Part shown: piece by piece, positions 1-6,054 of the stretch
Position numbering within the stretch: position 1 is the first letter of the stretch
Layout of the letters: each line of letters begins with the position of its first letter
DNA from: Candidatus Dadabacteria bacterium
GTDB lineage: Bacteria; Desulfobacterota_D; UBA1144; Nemesobacterales; UBA2774
Reading direction: 5' to 3'
Assembly (NCBI GenBank): GCA_020027805.1
Contig: JAHKKQ010000102.1
Location: 1 to 7,738 of the forward strand
Length of the DNA stretch: 7,738 nucleotides
Made by a program: the position numbers and the translations under genes
The notes under the pieces: generated by a model
Told to the model about the DNA's origin: nothing
The model's database searches: none
The model's input: only the letters and a program-made list of their open reading frames with translations

Positions 1-231
1 AAATCTCTTTCCGGTATGACGGGCGTGGAGGCCTATCCGAGCGACGCCAATTTTATACTCTTCAAGGTCGGGGATGCCGACTCCGTCTTCAAGGCCCTGA
101 TCGACCGGGACGTGCTCATAAGGAATTTCAACAAGCCCGGCAGGCTCGGGAACTGTATGCGCGTAACGATCGGGACGCCCTATGAGAACGACTCATTCCT
201 GAACGCCCTAACGGGTATTCTTTCGCCTTAG
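1..231 (+). CDS. hisC: Histidinol-phosphate aminotransferase, C-terminal end (partial)
   Basis: Only the last 76 residues are present; the frame is open from base 1 and ends at TAG 229-231. HisC is a PLP-dependent class II aminotransferase that makes L-histidinol phosphate from imidazole-acetol phosphate in histidine biosynthesis. The visible part matches the family's C-terminal small domain: a PSDANFILFKV strand, then a VLIRNFNKPGRLGN segment, then CMRVTIGTPYEND. The Arg of that last motif is the conserved carboxylate-binding arginine of this aminotransferase fold. The gene ends in the usual place, about ten residues after the ENDxFL motif, so the C terminus looks intact. The last 24 bp overlap tail-to-tail with lnt on the other strand. 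A related aromatic or other class II aminotransferase is possible, but RNFxxxGxLxxCxRVTxGTPxEN is very HisC-like. Confidence 0.9.
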   Translation, partial: KSLSGMTGVEAYPSDANFILFKVGDADSVFKALIDRDVLIRNFNKPGRLGNCMRVTIGTPYENDSFLNALTGILSP

Positions 232-1770
232 CCTTGTAACGGCTGCAAACCCTGCCCAGAATAGGAGGCATGCCGCGGGGAAGACGTCTCCCACTCTCGT
301 GTAGAGCGTCGGCGCCCCGTTCATGAGTCCCACTTCGCTTTCGAGGTTGGTCTTCACGAAAATAGGCGTTTTCGCGACCACCCTTCCCACGGGGTCTATA
401 ACGGCGCTTATCCCCGTGTTGGTAGACCTCAGGAGGTACCTCCTCGTCTCGACCGTCCTTGGAATGGATACTATCAGGTGCTGATAAGGTGCGACCGTCC
501 TCCCGAACCAGGCGTCGTTCGTGATGTTGACTATCAGGTTTGCGCCCTTCTCGACGAACCTCCTGCTGAATGACGGGATGATGTCCTCGTAACAGATTAT
601 AGGGGCTATCCTCGCCCCCTTGTCCTCGATCTCGAACAGGTTCAATTCTCCGCCTGGCGTGAAGTTGCCTGAAGCGGGGCTTATATTCCTGAGCGCGGGT
701 ATCAGGTTCGTGAACGGCAGGTACTCCCCGAATAGCAGGAGCTTGATCTTATGATACCTTCCGATGATCACTCCGTTCGAATCGGAGAGGAAAGCGGTGT
801 TGTACATGGTGAGGTCCTCGTCCGTCAGGACCTCGGCGTCCGGATCTTTGGGCGTAAACGACATGCCGCCAACTATGAAAAACTTCCCGTCCATCTGAGG
901 CACGCCCATCTTGTCCCCTACCAACAGATAATCGGATTCTGTCGGAAACCATGCCTGGATCGCCGTCTCCGGCCATATGATGAGGTCCGCCGACTTGAGG
1001 GCAAGAGACATCTCCTTATGCCTCTCCGTCACCACTTCTTCCTGGCTCTCCGACTTTTCGAGGAAGTCGAAATTCGCCTGCACCATCCCTATCCTGAGCT
1101 TGGGGGCCTCGGCGATCTCCCTGTCGACCGCGTCTATCCTGATGTACCCGTATACAAGGGTCGAGACAACGAGCGCGAGCGCGAGCGCTATCTCTCCTGC
1201 CGGAAGGGGGGATTCCCCTGTCGCCTTTTTCAATACCCTCATAAGGGCGACGTTGACGACGACGATTATAAAGCTCAGGGCATAGACCCCGAAGAGGTCG
1301 AAGACCTGAATGACCGGTATATAGTCCGCCTGCGAGTTGGCGATGCCGTAAGGGAAGAGGAACGGGAAAAGGTATTCGACCGATGTCCAGACGGCGGCGA
1401 CGAGAAGGGCGGACACGACGCCCGGCTTCCTCAGGAACCCGAGCTTCGTGACGATGTATGAAAATAGCGCGTAAGAGAGACCCGAAAACGCGCTCAGAAC
1501 TATAATGAAAAGGACGCTTACGATAATGGGGAACCCGCCGAACCTGCTGAGGGTCCCTATGAGCCAGTATGTGCCGGCGAGATTGGATACGAGCCCGGCG
1601 AGCAGCCCGAGCTTGAATGCATCCGGCGCGGACTTACTCTCTATCGCCCAAAAAAGAGGGATGAGCAGCACCCAGGCGAGTATCCCGGTGTAGGGGATCA
1701 TGAACGTGAGCGGATACAGCACGCCCGTGAGGGCCGCTAAGACTAGGTCATTACTGCTTATCTTGTTCAT
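208..1770 (-). CDS. lnt: Apolipoprotein N-acyltransferase
   Basis: Lnt moves an acyl chain from a phospholipid to the free amino group of the diacylated N-terminal cysteine of lipoproteins. This is the last step of lipoprotein maturation, at the periplasmic face of the inner membrane. The 520-aa protein has the family's usual length and order: several hydrophobic helices (about residues 8-210), a nitrilase/CN-hydrolase domain (about 225-480) and a final helix near 495-511. All three catalytic residues are visible: E268 in WPE, K341 in YHKIK and C393 in IICYED. E349 in LFGEYLP and E395 match further residues conserved in E. coli Lnt. It lies 81 bp downstream of lgt on the same strand, which suggests one lipoprotein transcription unit. 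No convincing Shine-Dalgarno precedes the ATG; the start was chosen because the first membrane helix begins about eight residues in. Its 3' end overlaps hisC by 24 bp. Confidence 0.97.
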   Translation of the reverse strand: MNKISSNDLVLAALTGVLYPLTFMIPYTGILAWVLLIPLFWAIESKSAPDAFKLGLLAGLVSNLAGTYWLIGTLSRFGGFPIIVSVLFIIVLSAFSGLSYALFSYIVTKLGFLRKPGVVSALLVAAVWTSVEYLFPFLFPYGIANSQADYIPVIQVFDLFGVYALSFIIVVVNVALMRVLKKATGESPLPAGEIALALALVVSTLVYGYIRIDAVDREIAEAPKLRIGMVQANFDFLEKSESQEEVVTERHKEMSLALKSADLIIWPETAIQAWFPTESDYLLVGDKMGVPQMDGKFFIVGGMSFTPKDPDAEVLTDEDLTMYNTAFLSDSNGVIIGRYHKIKLLLFGEYLPFTNLIPALRNISPASGNFTPGGELNLFEIEDKGARIAPIICYEDIIPSFSRRFVEKGANLIVNITNDAWFGRTVAPYQHLIVSIPRTVETRRYLLRSTNTGISAVIDPVGRVVAKTPIFVKTNLESEVGLMNGAPTLYTRVGDVFPAACLLFWAGFAAVTRLRRKNTR

Positions 1771-1784
1771 GGTGCATAAAAGAT

Positions 1785-1797
1785 ACCCAACGTGGGT
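1785..1797. repeat. Short inverted repeat just upstream of lnt
   Basis: ACCCA and TGGGT form a perfect 5-bp inverted repeat around a 3-base spacer, 15 bp upstream of the lnt ATG in the lgt-lnt gap. Read on the minus strand it is followed by ATCTTTT, which resembles a very weak terminator or attenuator. The stem is too short to call it either with confidence. Confidence 0.3.
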
Positions 1798-1851
1798 TCA
1801 ATAGAAAGGAAGAGATGGTTTGATGGTAACGAGTGGTGCTTATTTCCTGAA

Positions 1852-2655
1852 TTATGCCTTTTTCTTCTTCCCGAATTTTTTCCGGCTCGCGGGCTCGGGT
1901 GCTTTTTCACCCGCCGAATGCAGGGCGTAGAGCTTATATGCGCCTATAACTATCAGGAGGACCGCCATAAGCTGAGCGACGGAGATGCCCGGTATCGGGC
2001 TCGGCGTCGTGCTCCTCAGGAATTCGATCAGGAACCTCTCGAGCCCCGCTATGATGAGGTAAATGGAAAAGAGCCATCCGGCGGGCTTTTCCAGCTTTCT
2101 TATCTTCCATATGAATACGAATGCGACGGACATGAGTACGATTTCGTATAACTGGGTCGGGTGCACGGGGACGTTCGTCGGCGGGAGCCCCTTCGGGAAG
2201 GCCATTGCCCAGGGCAGGTCGGACGGGACTCCGTAATCGTCCCCCACGAGAAAACAACCGACGCGCCCGATGGCGTATGCGAGCGCGAGTGCCGGTGCAG
2301 CCAGGTCGCCCACGACCCACATGCTGAGCTGGTTTCTATGGGCGATAATCCAGGTAAGGATTATCGCTCCGAAAAACCCGCCGTAATATGTGAGCCCGCC
2401 CCGCGAGAGCAGGTTGTCGAGGGGGTGGCTCAGTATCTCCGACAGTGGCACGTTCTCGAATACGTATAACAGCTTCGCGCCGATGATCCCGCCCGCCATC
2501 GTCGCGAGGAACAGGTTCCCGACGAGCTTCTCGTTTAGCCCTTTTCTTTTGGTTTCGAGGGTTATCACCCAGTACCCGGCGATGAAGCAGAGAGCGATCA
2601 TTACGCCGAACGAGGATATGGAGAAGTTCCCGATTTTAATCAGTTCCGGATACAT
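1852..2655 (-). CDS. lgt: Prolipoprotein diacylglyceryl transferase
   Basis: Lgt transfers diacylglycerol from phosphatidylglycerol to the lipobox cysteine of prolipoproteins, the first committed step of lipoprotein maturation, within the inner membrane. The 267-aa protein is of normal length and has about seven hydrophobic segments. Visible motifs are SFGVMIAL (15-22), GGLTYYGGFFG (86-96), the signature GRVGCFLVGDDYG (130-142), HPTQLYE (165-171) and RFLIEFLR (207-214). R131, G142, R207 and E211 align with E. coli R143, G154, R239 and E243. F16, Y91, C134 and D139 stand where E. coli has Y26, H103, N146 and E151. The tail (251-267) is lysine-rich and probably cytosolic. The ATG lies 3 bp after the stop of a small membrane-protein gene, and an AAGG inside that gene's end can serve as ribosome binding site, so translational coupling is likely. 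lnt follows. Confidence 0.97.
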   Translation of the reverse strand: MYPELIKIGNFSISSFGVMIALCFIAGYWVITLETKRKGLNEKLVGNLFLATMAGGIIGAKLLYVFENVPLSEILSHPLDNLLSRGGLTYYGGFFGAIILTWIIAHRNQLSMWVVGDLAAPALALAYAIGRVGCFLVGDDYGVPSDLPWAMAFPKGLPPTNVPVHPTQLYEIVLMSVAFVFIWKIRKLEKPAGWLFSIYLIIAGLERFLIEFLRSTTPSPIPGISVAQLMAVLLIVIGAYKLYALHSAGEKAPEPASRKKFGKKKKA

Positions 2656-2658
2656 TCG

Positions 2659-2808
2659 TTAAACCTTCGTAGTGTCTTTTCGTCTGACGGTTTCGGACTC
2701 GATCTCTTTTTTAATCTTCGCGTTTGCCGTTATTAAATAGAAAAGCATCGCAAAGAGTATTGCGCAGAGGACGAGCTGAATTAAAAAAGCGGATGTGAGT
2801 GTATTCAT
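2659..2808 (-). CDS. Small single-span membrane protein (49 aa) upstream of lgt, function unknown
   Basis: A short reading frame encodes 49 residues beginning MNTLTSAFLIQ and ending at TAA 2661-2659. Residues about 7-27 form one uninterrupted hydrophobic helix with a single Cys (C15). A charged tail follows (KIKKEIESETVRRKD), so an N-out/C-in inner-membrane topology is predicted. An AAAGGA Shine-Dalgarno lies a few bases before the ATG, better than the one for lnt, and the stop is 3 bp before the lgt ATG, the spacing of a translationally coupled pair. It is therefore likely the first gene of the lgt-lnt unit. I do not recognise the family. The layout (one helix near the N terminus, then a basic, partly helical tail of about 20 residues) resembles CcmD-like small proteins, but no specific motif supports that and no cytochrome-maturation genes are nearby. 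Confidence 0.68.
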   Translation of the reverse strand: MNTLTSAFLIQLVLCAILFAMLFYLITANAKIKKEIESETVRRKDTTKV

Positions 2809-2956
2809 TGGCTTCCTTTAATACTTTGAACTGAAGAGCCTATAAGTCAAGTAATTTCTATTTTTCACCGTTATTCTAAAATAGTTATATCTTAACGCGA
2901 CTTTAACACATTTTTACTTGAATAGCACTATAAAAAAGTGTACATTTTCTTACCGT
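2809..2956. promoter_or_regulatory. AT-rich divergent intergenic region with promoter-like elements
   Basis: This stretch separates the minus-strand small gene/lgt/lnt unit from the plus-strand HNH gene and should hold both promoters. For the plus strand, TTCACC (2864-2869) and TATATC (2886-2891) are 16 bases apart. Nearer the gene, TATAAA (2929-2934) is a good -10, but its best partner TTAACA (2903-2908) is 20 bases away, longer than usual. For the minus strand I found no pair that I trust. The region is clearly more AT-rich than the genes on either side. Individual elements are tentative. Confidence 0.35.
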
Positions 2957-3556
2957 ATGCTGACCGCCCCCGTGTTAGTCCTGAACCGCTACTTCGTACC
3001 CGTCACGATCACAAGCGTAAAAAGGGCATTCGTGCTTATGTACAGCGGAGTGGCCAAGGCTGTCGGCTCCGATTACGAGACCTTCGATTTCGAGTCCTGG
3101 TCGCAGATATCCGCGATGAAGGGGAGCCTGGACGTAATCAGGACCGTAAATACCGTCATACTCACCCCCCGCGTGATAGTGCTCGTCAGATACGAAGGCG
3201 TCATCAGGAAAGAGGCCAAGTTCAACCGTATCAACATATTCAGGCGGGACGGCGGCGCCTGCCAGTATTGCACGAAAAAGTTTTCCCGTTCGGAGCTCAC
3301 TATCGATCACGTCGTTCCCCGCTCACAGGGCGGGAGGAGCGTTTGGGACAACGTCGTTTGCTGCTGCGTCGACTGCAACAGGAAAAAAGGCGGCAAGACC
3401 CCCGATCAGGCGAGGATGAGGCTCAAAAGGAGACCCAAGAAACCCCTCTGGGATCCATTTTCCAATATATATATAAAAGCGGTAATGTATAAGGAATGGG
3501 AGCCGTTTCTGAACTTCGTCGATATCTCGTACTGGAACGTGGAGCTCGAGGAATAA
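2957..3556 (+). CDS. HNH endonuclease-family protein
   Basis: A 199-aa protein with a well-formed HNH nuclease fold. Its N-terminal segment (VLVLNRYFVPVTITSVKRAFVL, about 7-28) is typical of a widespread group of small stand-alone bacterial HNH proteins of unknown role. The zinc-binding and catalytic core spans about 98-146: C102-Q-Y-C105, D117-H118, N132 in WDNVV, C137-V-D-C140 and N141 in CNRKKGGKTP. The metal-binding HNH residues and both CxxC pairs are present, so metal-dependent nicking or cleavage of nucleic acid is plausible. The substrate cannot be deduced: there is no methyltransferase, specificity subunit or phage gene next to it. I chose ATG 2957 because family members start just before V-L-N. 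An in-frame TTG at 2918 would add 13 residues, but has no ribosome binding site and would lie upstream of a possible -10 at 2929. No strong Shine-Dalgarno precedes 2957 either. Confidence 0.85.
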   Translation: MLTAPVLVLNRYFVPVTITSVKRAFVLMYSGVAKAVGSDYETFDFESWSQISAMKGSLDVIRTVNTVILTPRVIVLVRYEGVIRKEAKFNRINIFRRDGGACQYCTKKFSRSELTIDHVVPRSQGGRSVWDNVVCCCVDCNRKKGGKTPDQARMRLKRRPKKPLWDPFSNIYIKAVMYKEWEPFLNFVDISYWNVELEE

Positions 3557-3648
3557 ATTCCCTGTTTTTACCCGATATTCGCAATTAAGCTGGCATTTCA
3601 TTCTCCCATAGGCTAAATTTATTTTCGGTTATCATCATTCGAATAATC

Positions 3649-3670
3649 TATATACAGATTTAGAGGGAGG
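3649..3670 (+). promoter_or_regulatory. Possible -10 element and ribosome binding site of tolB
   Basis: TATATA at 3649-3654 could act as a -10, with a transcript start near 3661; no convincing -35 lies 16-18 bases upstream. AGAGGGAGG at 3662-3670 is a strong Shine-Dalgarno. GGAGG ends only 3 bases before ATG 3674 but 6 bases before ATG 3677, so the second ATG may be the real tolB start. Confidence 0.35.
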
Positions 3671-3673
3671 ACC

Positions 3674-4942
3674 ATGATGGCTTTTAGAATTCTCTTAATG
3701 TCGGTTTCTATTTTCTTTACGATCGCTACGGGAGCTTATTCCCAAATTAAACTGCCGGATGTCACGGGTCCGATTATTCAGCGGATACCGATATTCATCC
3801 CCGATCTCTCGAGCATTGGGTCTGCCGATCCGAAAGGGCGCGAGTTCGCCGAAGTCCTGAGGAACGACCTCGAGAACGCTGCCCTTTTTGAGGTGAGCGC
3901 GGGCGGCCAGGTAATAGGCGACGTCAATAACATCAGCTTCCAGGCGTTTTTCGACGCAGGCGCGGACTACTTAATAGCTGGGCAATACCAGTCGAGCGGC
4001 GGAAAATTAAAGTATGCCGTCCAGCTCTTCAACGTAAGGGAAGAGCGTCCCATACTCGGAAGGTCGTACGAGGCAACGCCGGGCAAGGTCAGGGAGGCGG
4101 CGCACAGGTTCGCCGACCTCGTAATGAAGCAGATCACCGGCAACGACGGCTTCTTTACGTCCAGGATCGCATTCGTGCTCGGCGGCACAAGGAGCAGGAA
4201 CCTCTTTATTATGGACTACGACGGCGCCAATATGAAACAGCTCACGAGACACAGCTCGCTCATTATGTCCCCCGACTGCTCCCCTAACGGCAACGAAATA
4301 ATATTCAACTCCGACAAGGTTTGGGATCAGGACCTCTACATCATGACACTGAGCCCGTCTGTTTCGGAGCGGAGGCTGACCCGCGCATTCAAGCTCGAAC
4401 AGACCGGCGCATGGTCCCCGAGCGGCAGCCGGATTGCCTTCAGCGCGAACGGAGACATATACGTTTCGGATGCGAGCGGGAAAAAACCGATAAACATCAC
4501 CAGAAGCAACTCGATAGACGTATCGCCCACGTGGTCTCCCGACGGCGGCAGGATAGCGTTCGTGTCCGACAGGGGCGGCAACCCGGGGATTTACGTAATG
4601 AGCGCAAGCGGGAGCGGCGTAAGGAAGATAAGCTCGGGAGGATACAGCACCGACCCGTCGTGGTCGCCGAATGCGCAGGTCAACAAGATAGCCTTCGTAA
4701 AGGTCGAGGGAGGAGGCGCCAGCATCTTCACTGTAAATCCCGACGGCTCAGGCGAGCAGCGTCTCACTTCGGGTTCGAGGAACGAGAACCCCGGATGGTC
4801 GCCAGACGGTCATTACATCGCCTTCAGCTCCACGCGGAACGCCGCGAAGGACATATACATTATGTACGTGAACGGGGAGAACCAGAGGCGGCTCAGCCAG
4901 GGCGGGGGAAAATCCTTTCCCACATGGTGCAGGTCACAATAG
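3674..4942 (+). CDS. tolB: Tol-Pal system beta-propeller protein TolB
   Basis: TolB is a periplasmic protein that binds the lipoprotein Pal and links inner- and outer-membrane parts of the Tol-Pal machine, which draws the outer membrane inward at division. The 422-aa length is normal. Residues 1-23 form a signal peptide (MAFRILLM, hydrophobic core, AYS before Q24). Residues about 24-155 are the N-terminal TolB domain. From about 160 there is a six-bladed WD40-like propeller with repeat motifs at 199-211, 245-256, 285-296, 328-341 and 373-384 (W-S-P-x-G, IAF, IY-x-M) and a last PTW at 416-418. Mature TolB has exactly two cysteines, C202 and C419, in equivalent loops of the first and last blades. 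An alternative start is M2. The other tol genes and pal are absent from this window; thpR follows 58 bp downstream. Confidence 0.95.
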   Translation: MMAFRILLMSVSIFFTIATGAYSQIKLPDVTGPIIQRIPIFIPDLSSIGSADPKGREFAEVLRNDLENAALFEVSAGGQVIGDVNNISFQAFFDAGADYLIAGQYQSSGGKLKYAVQLFNVREERPILGRSYEATPGKVREAAHRFADLVMKQITGNDGFFTSRIAFVLGGTRSRNLFIMDYDGANMKQLTRHSSLIMSPDCSPNGNEIIFNSDKVWDQDLYIMTLSPSVSERRLTRAFKLEQTGAWSPSGSRIAFSANGDIYVSDASGKKPINITRSNSIDVSPTWSPDGGRIAFVSDRGGNPGIYVMSASGSGVRKISSGGYSTDPSWSPNAQVNKIAFVKVEGGGASIFTVNPDGSGEQRLTSGSRNENPGWSPDGHYIAFSSTRNAAKDIYIMYVNGENQRRLSQGGGKSFPTWCRSQ

Positions 4943-5000
4943 GGCAATTGCGCCCCCCGGTTCGGAATTATCGTAACGACGTCACTCAGCGGGTGAATTA

Positions 5001-5537
5001 TTGAGACTCTTTATTGCCGCGCTCCTTCCGGATGAGACAAGGGCCCGGATGGACGAGTATATCGGGGCACTGAAGTCCCGGTGCGAAGGCGTCAAGTGGG
5101 CGGAGAGAGACAAGCTCCACGTCACTCTAAAGTTCCTGGGCAGCGTCGAGGATTCGAAAGTGCCTGATGTGTCTTCTATTATAGGCGGCCTCGTCCGAAA
5201 ATATTCCCCGTTCGAAACTGATATAACCGGCTTCGGCGGGTTCCCCGACATGAAGCTTCCCCGGATACTGTATATAGGGTTATCCGAAAACCCGGAGCTT
5301 TCCTCGCTTCAGGGCAGGATCGACGAAGCGTTCGAGCCCCTCGGGTTCCCGGGGGAGACGCGCGGGTTCCTCCCGCATGTGACCATAGGCAGGATCAAGA
5401 ACAGGCTCAGGATAAAAGAAACCCTGCCGATACCCGAAAAATATAGATTCACGATAGATGAAATCGGCGTCGTCAAGAGCGAGACCAGGCGGGACGGCTC
5501 GGTTTATACCCCTATCAATATATTCCGTCTCCGCTGA
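5001..5537 (+). CDS. thpR: RNA 2',3'-cyclic phosphodiesterase (LigT/ThpR, 2'-5' RNA ligase family)
   Basis: A 178-aa member of the 2H phosphoesterase superfamily. These enzymes open RNA 2',3'-cyclic phosphates and can join or split 2'-5' linked RNA ends in vitro; the cellular role is not settled. Both catalytic HxTx motifs are present: H40-V-T-L43 in KLHVTLKFLG and H126-V-T-I129 in FLPHVTIGR. The opening MRLFIAALLPDE and length fit the family well. The start is a TTG at 5001, chosen because MRLFIA is the family's usual N terminus, the frame has no better start upstream, and a GGGTGA ribosome binding site lies at 4991-4996. A GTG at 4993 is out of frame and stops at once. It follows tolB by 58 bp on the same strand with no clear terminator between them, so co-transcription is possible. 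It ends at the edge of the repeat-rich gap. Confidence 0.92.
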   Translation: MRLFIAALLPDETRARMDEYIGALKSRCEGVKWAERDKLHVTLKFLGSVEDSKVPDVSSIIGGLVRKYSPFETDITGFGGFPDMKLPRILYIGLSENPELSSLQGRIDEAFEPLGFPGETRGFLPHVTIGRIKNRLRIKETLPIPEKYRFTIDEIGVVKSETRRDGSVYTPINIFRLR

Positions 5538-5570
5538 TTTTCTCTTTTAAAAATGAAACAAGACAACCTT

Positions 5571-5609
5571 GTCATTTCGAGCAACAGTTCTGAGCGAGCG
5601 TTAGAACTG
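5571..5609. repeat. GTCATTTCGAGC repeat fragment plus hairpin A with a GAGCGAGCG loop
   Basis: GTCATTTCGAGC (5571-5582) matches, from memory, the left half of a common intergenic repeat of the form GTCATTTCGAGCGAAGCGAG-AAATCT. Immediately after it, CAGTTCT (5585-5591) and AGAACTG (5603-5609) form a perfect 7-bp stem around GAGCGAGCGTT. With one G-T pair and one A-T pair the stem can grow to 9 bp with a GCGAGCG loop. Confidence 0.6.
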
Positions 5610-5723
5610 GTCACTCTTGGTTGATTGCAAACAACTTACAACGACGTAGCATACAATCTTCACAAACCAAAACCAGAAATCTATCTTTATGTCATTGTCT
5701 TCAATTCCCTCCTTTGTAAAGAA

Positions 5724-5747
5724 CTAATGCGAGCGAGTGAGCATTAG
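5724..5747. repeat. Hairpin B: 7-bp stem with a GAGCGAGTGA loop
   Basis: CTAATGC (5724-5730) and GCATTAG (5741-5747) are perfect reverse complements around a 10-base loop, GAGCGAGTGA. The stem is unrelated to that of hairpin A at 5585-5609, yet the first eight loop bases are GAGCGAGT here and GAGCGAGC there. Confidence 0.6.
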
Positions 5748-5810
5748 GATGCCCTACCCCAAAGAGCAAATAAGGAACTTAACTTCCGGCTCAATGCCTC
5801 TGAAGTCCAA

Positions 5811-5850
5811 GTAGGTTAGGGTGGATTTACGATTTTCCATCACCCAACAA
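5811..5850. repeat. Degenerate GTAGGTTGGGTG...CACCCAAC inverted repeat
   Basis: GTTAGGGTG (5815-5823) faces CACCCAAC (5841-5848); they are reverse complements apart from one extra A in the left arm. The GTAGGTT-GGGTG...CACCCAAC form resembles a common intergenic repeat that I recall from many bacterial genomes, with the inner GAGCGAAGCG part replaced or decayed here. Confidence 0.5.
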
Positions 5851-5852
5851 AT

Positions 5853-5878
5853 CTGCGGGAGCGGCTTCCAGCCGCGAC
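5853..5878. repeat. REP-like element with GCGGCT-TCC-AGCCGC hairpin
   Basis: GCGGCT (5861-5866) and AGCCGC (5870-5875) form a perfect 6-bp GC-rich stem around TCC, preceded by GCGGGA and followed by GAC. The GGGAGCGGCTTCCAGCCGCGA pattern resembles REP-type elements known from gammaproteobacteria and other phyla. It starts 3 bp after the preceding inverted repeat. Confidence 0.6.
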
Positions 5879-5942
5879 ACATACATTGTGCGTATCTACG
5901 ATCTTTGCCAACTCCTCATAGCAGCCGACAATCAAATCCCAT

Positions 5943-5977
5943 CCCGTTCGTCCTGAGCCTATCGAAGGGTCGACGGG
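5943..5977. repeat. TTCGTCCTGAGC...ATCGAAGG repeat-family element
   Basis: CCCGT (5943-5947) and ACGGG (5973-5977) are reverse complements enclosing TTCGTCCTGAGCCTATCGAA. The core is, from memory, one of the most widely dispersed short intergenic repeats in bacteria (CCTTCGATAGGCTCAGGACGAAC on the other strand). Only one copy is visible here. Confidence 0.6.
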
Positions 5978-6054
5978 CGTATTGTTTCCTTCCCCGACAT
6001 TACAGAATTTGCGTTGAGAAAATCGCGTGTTGAAGCGTGAAAATCTTTCAGGGG

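Noticed and set aside
751..1461. A 236-codon open frame on the plus strand
   Set aside because: It lies wholly opposite lnt, whose catalytic motifs prove the other strand is coding. Its composition (runs of R, E, D and H) is that of a shadow frame.
2821..2850. TTGACT plus AAGTAT as a minus-strand promoter for the small gene and lgt
   Set aside because: The -35-like box is good, but the transcript would start near 2814, inside the ribosome binding site, which would block translation of the first gene.
4943..5000. A terminator between tolB and thpR
   Set aside because: GGGCAATTGCGCCC has only a short imperfect stem and no T tract follows.
4321..5004. A 227-codon plus-strand frame overlapping tolB
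   Set aside because: It is out of frame with tolB, very rich in Arg, and has no recognisable motif, while the tolB propeller repeats are clear.
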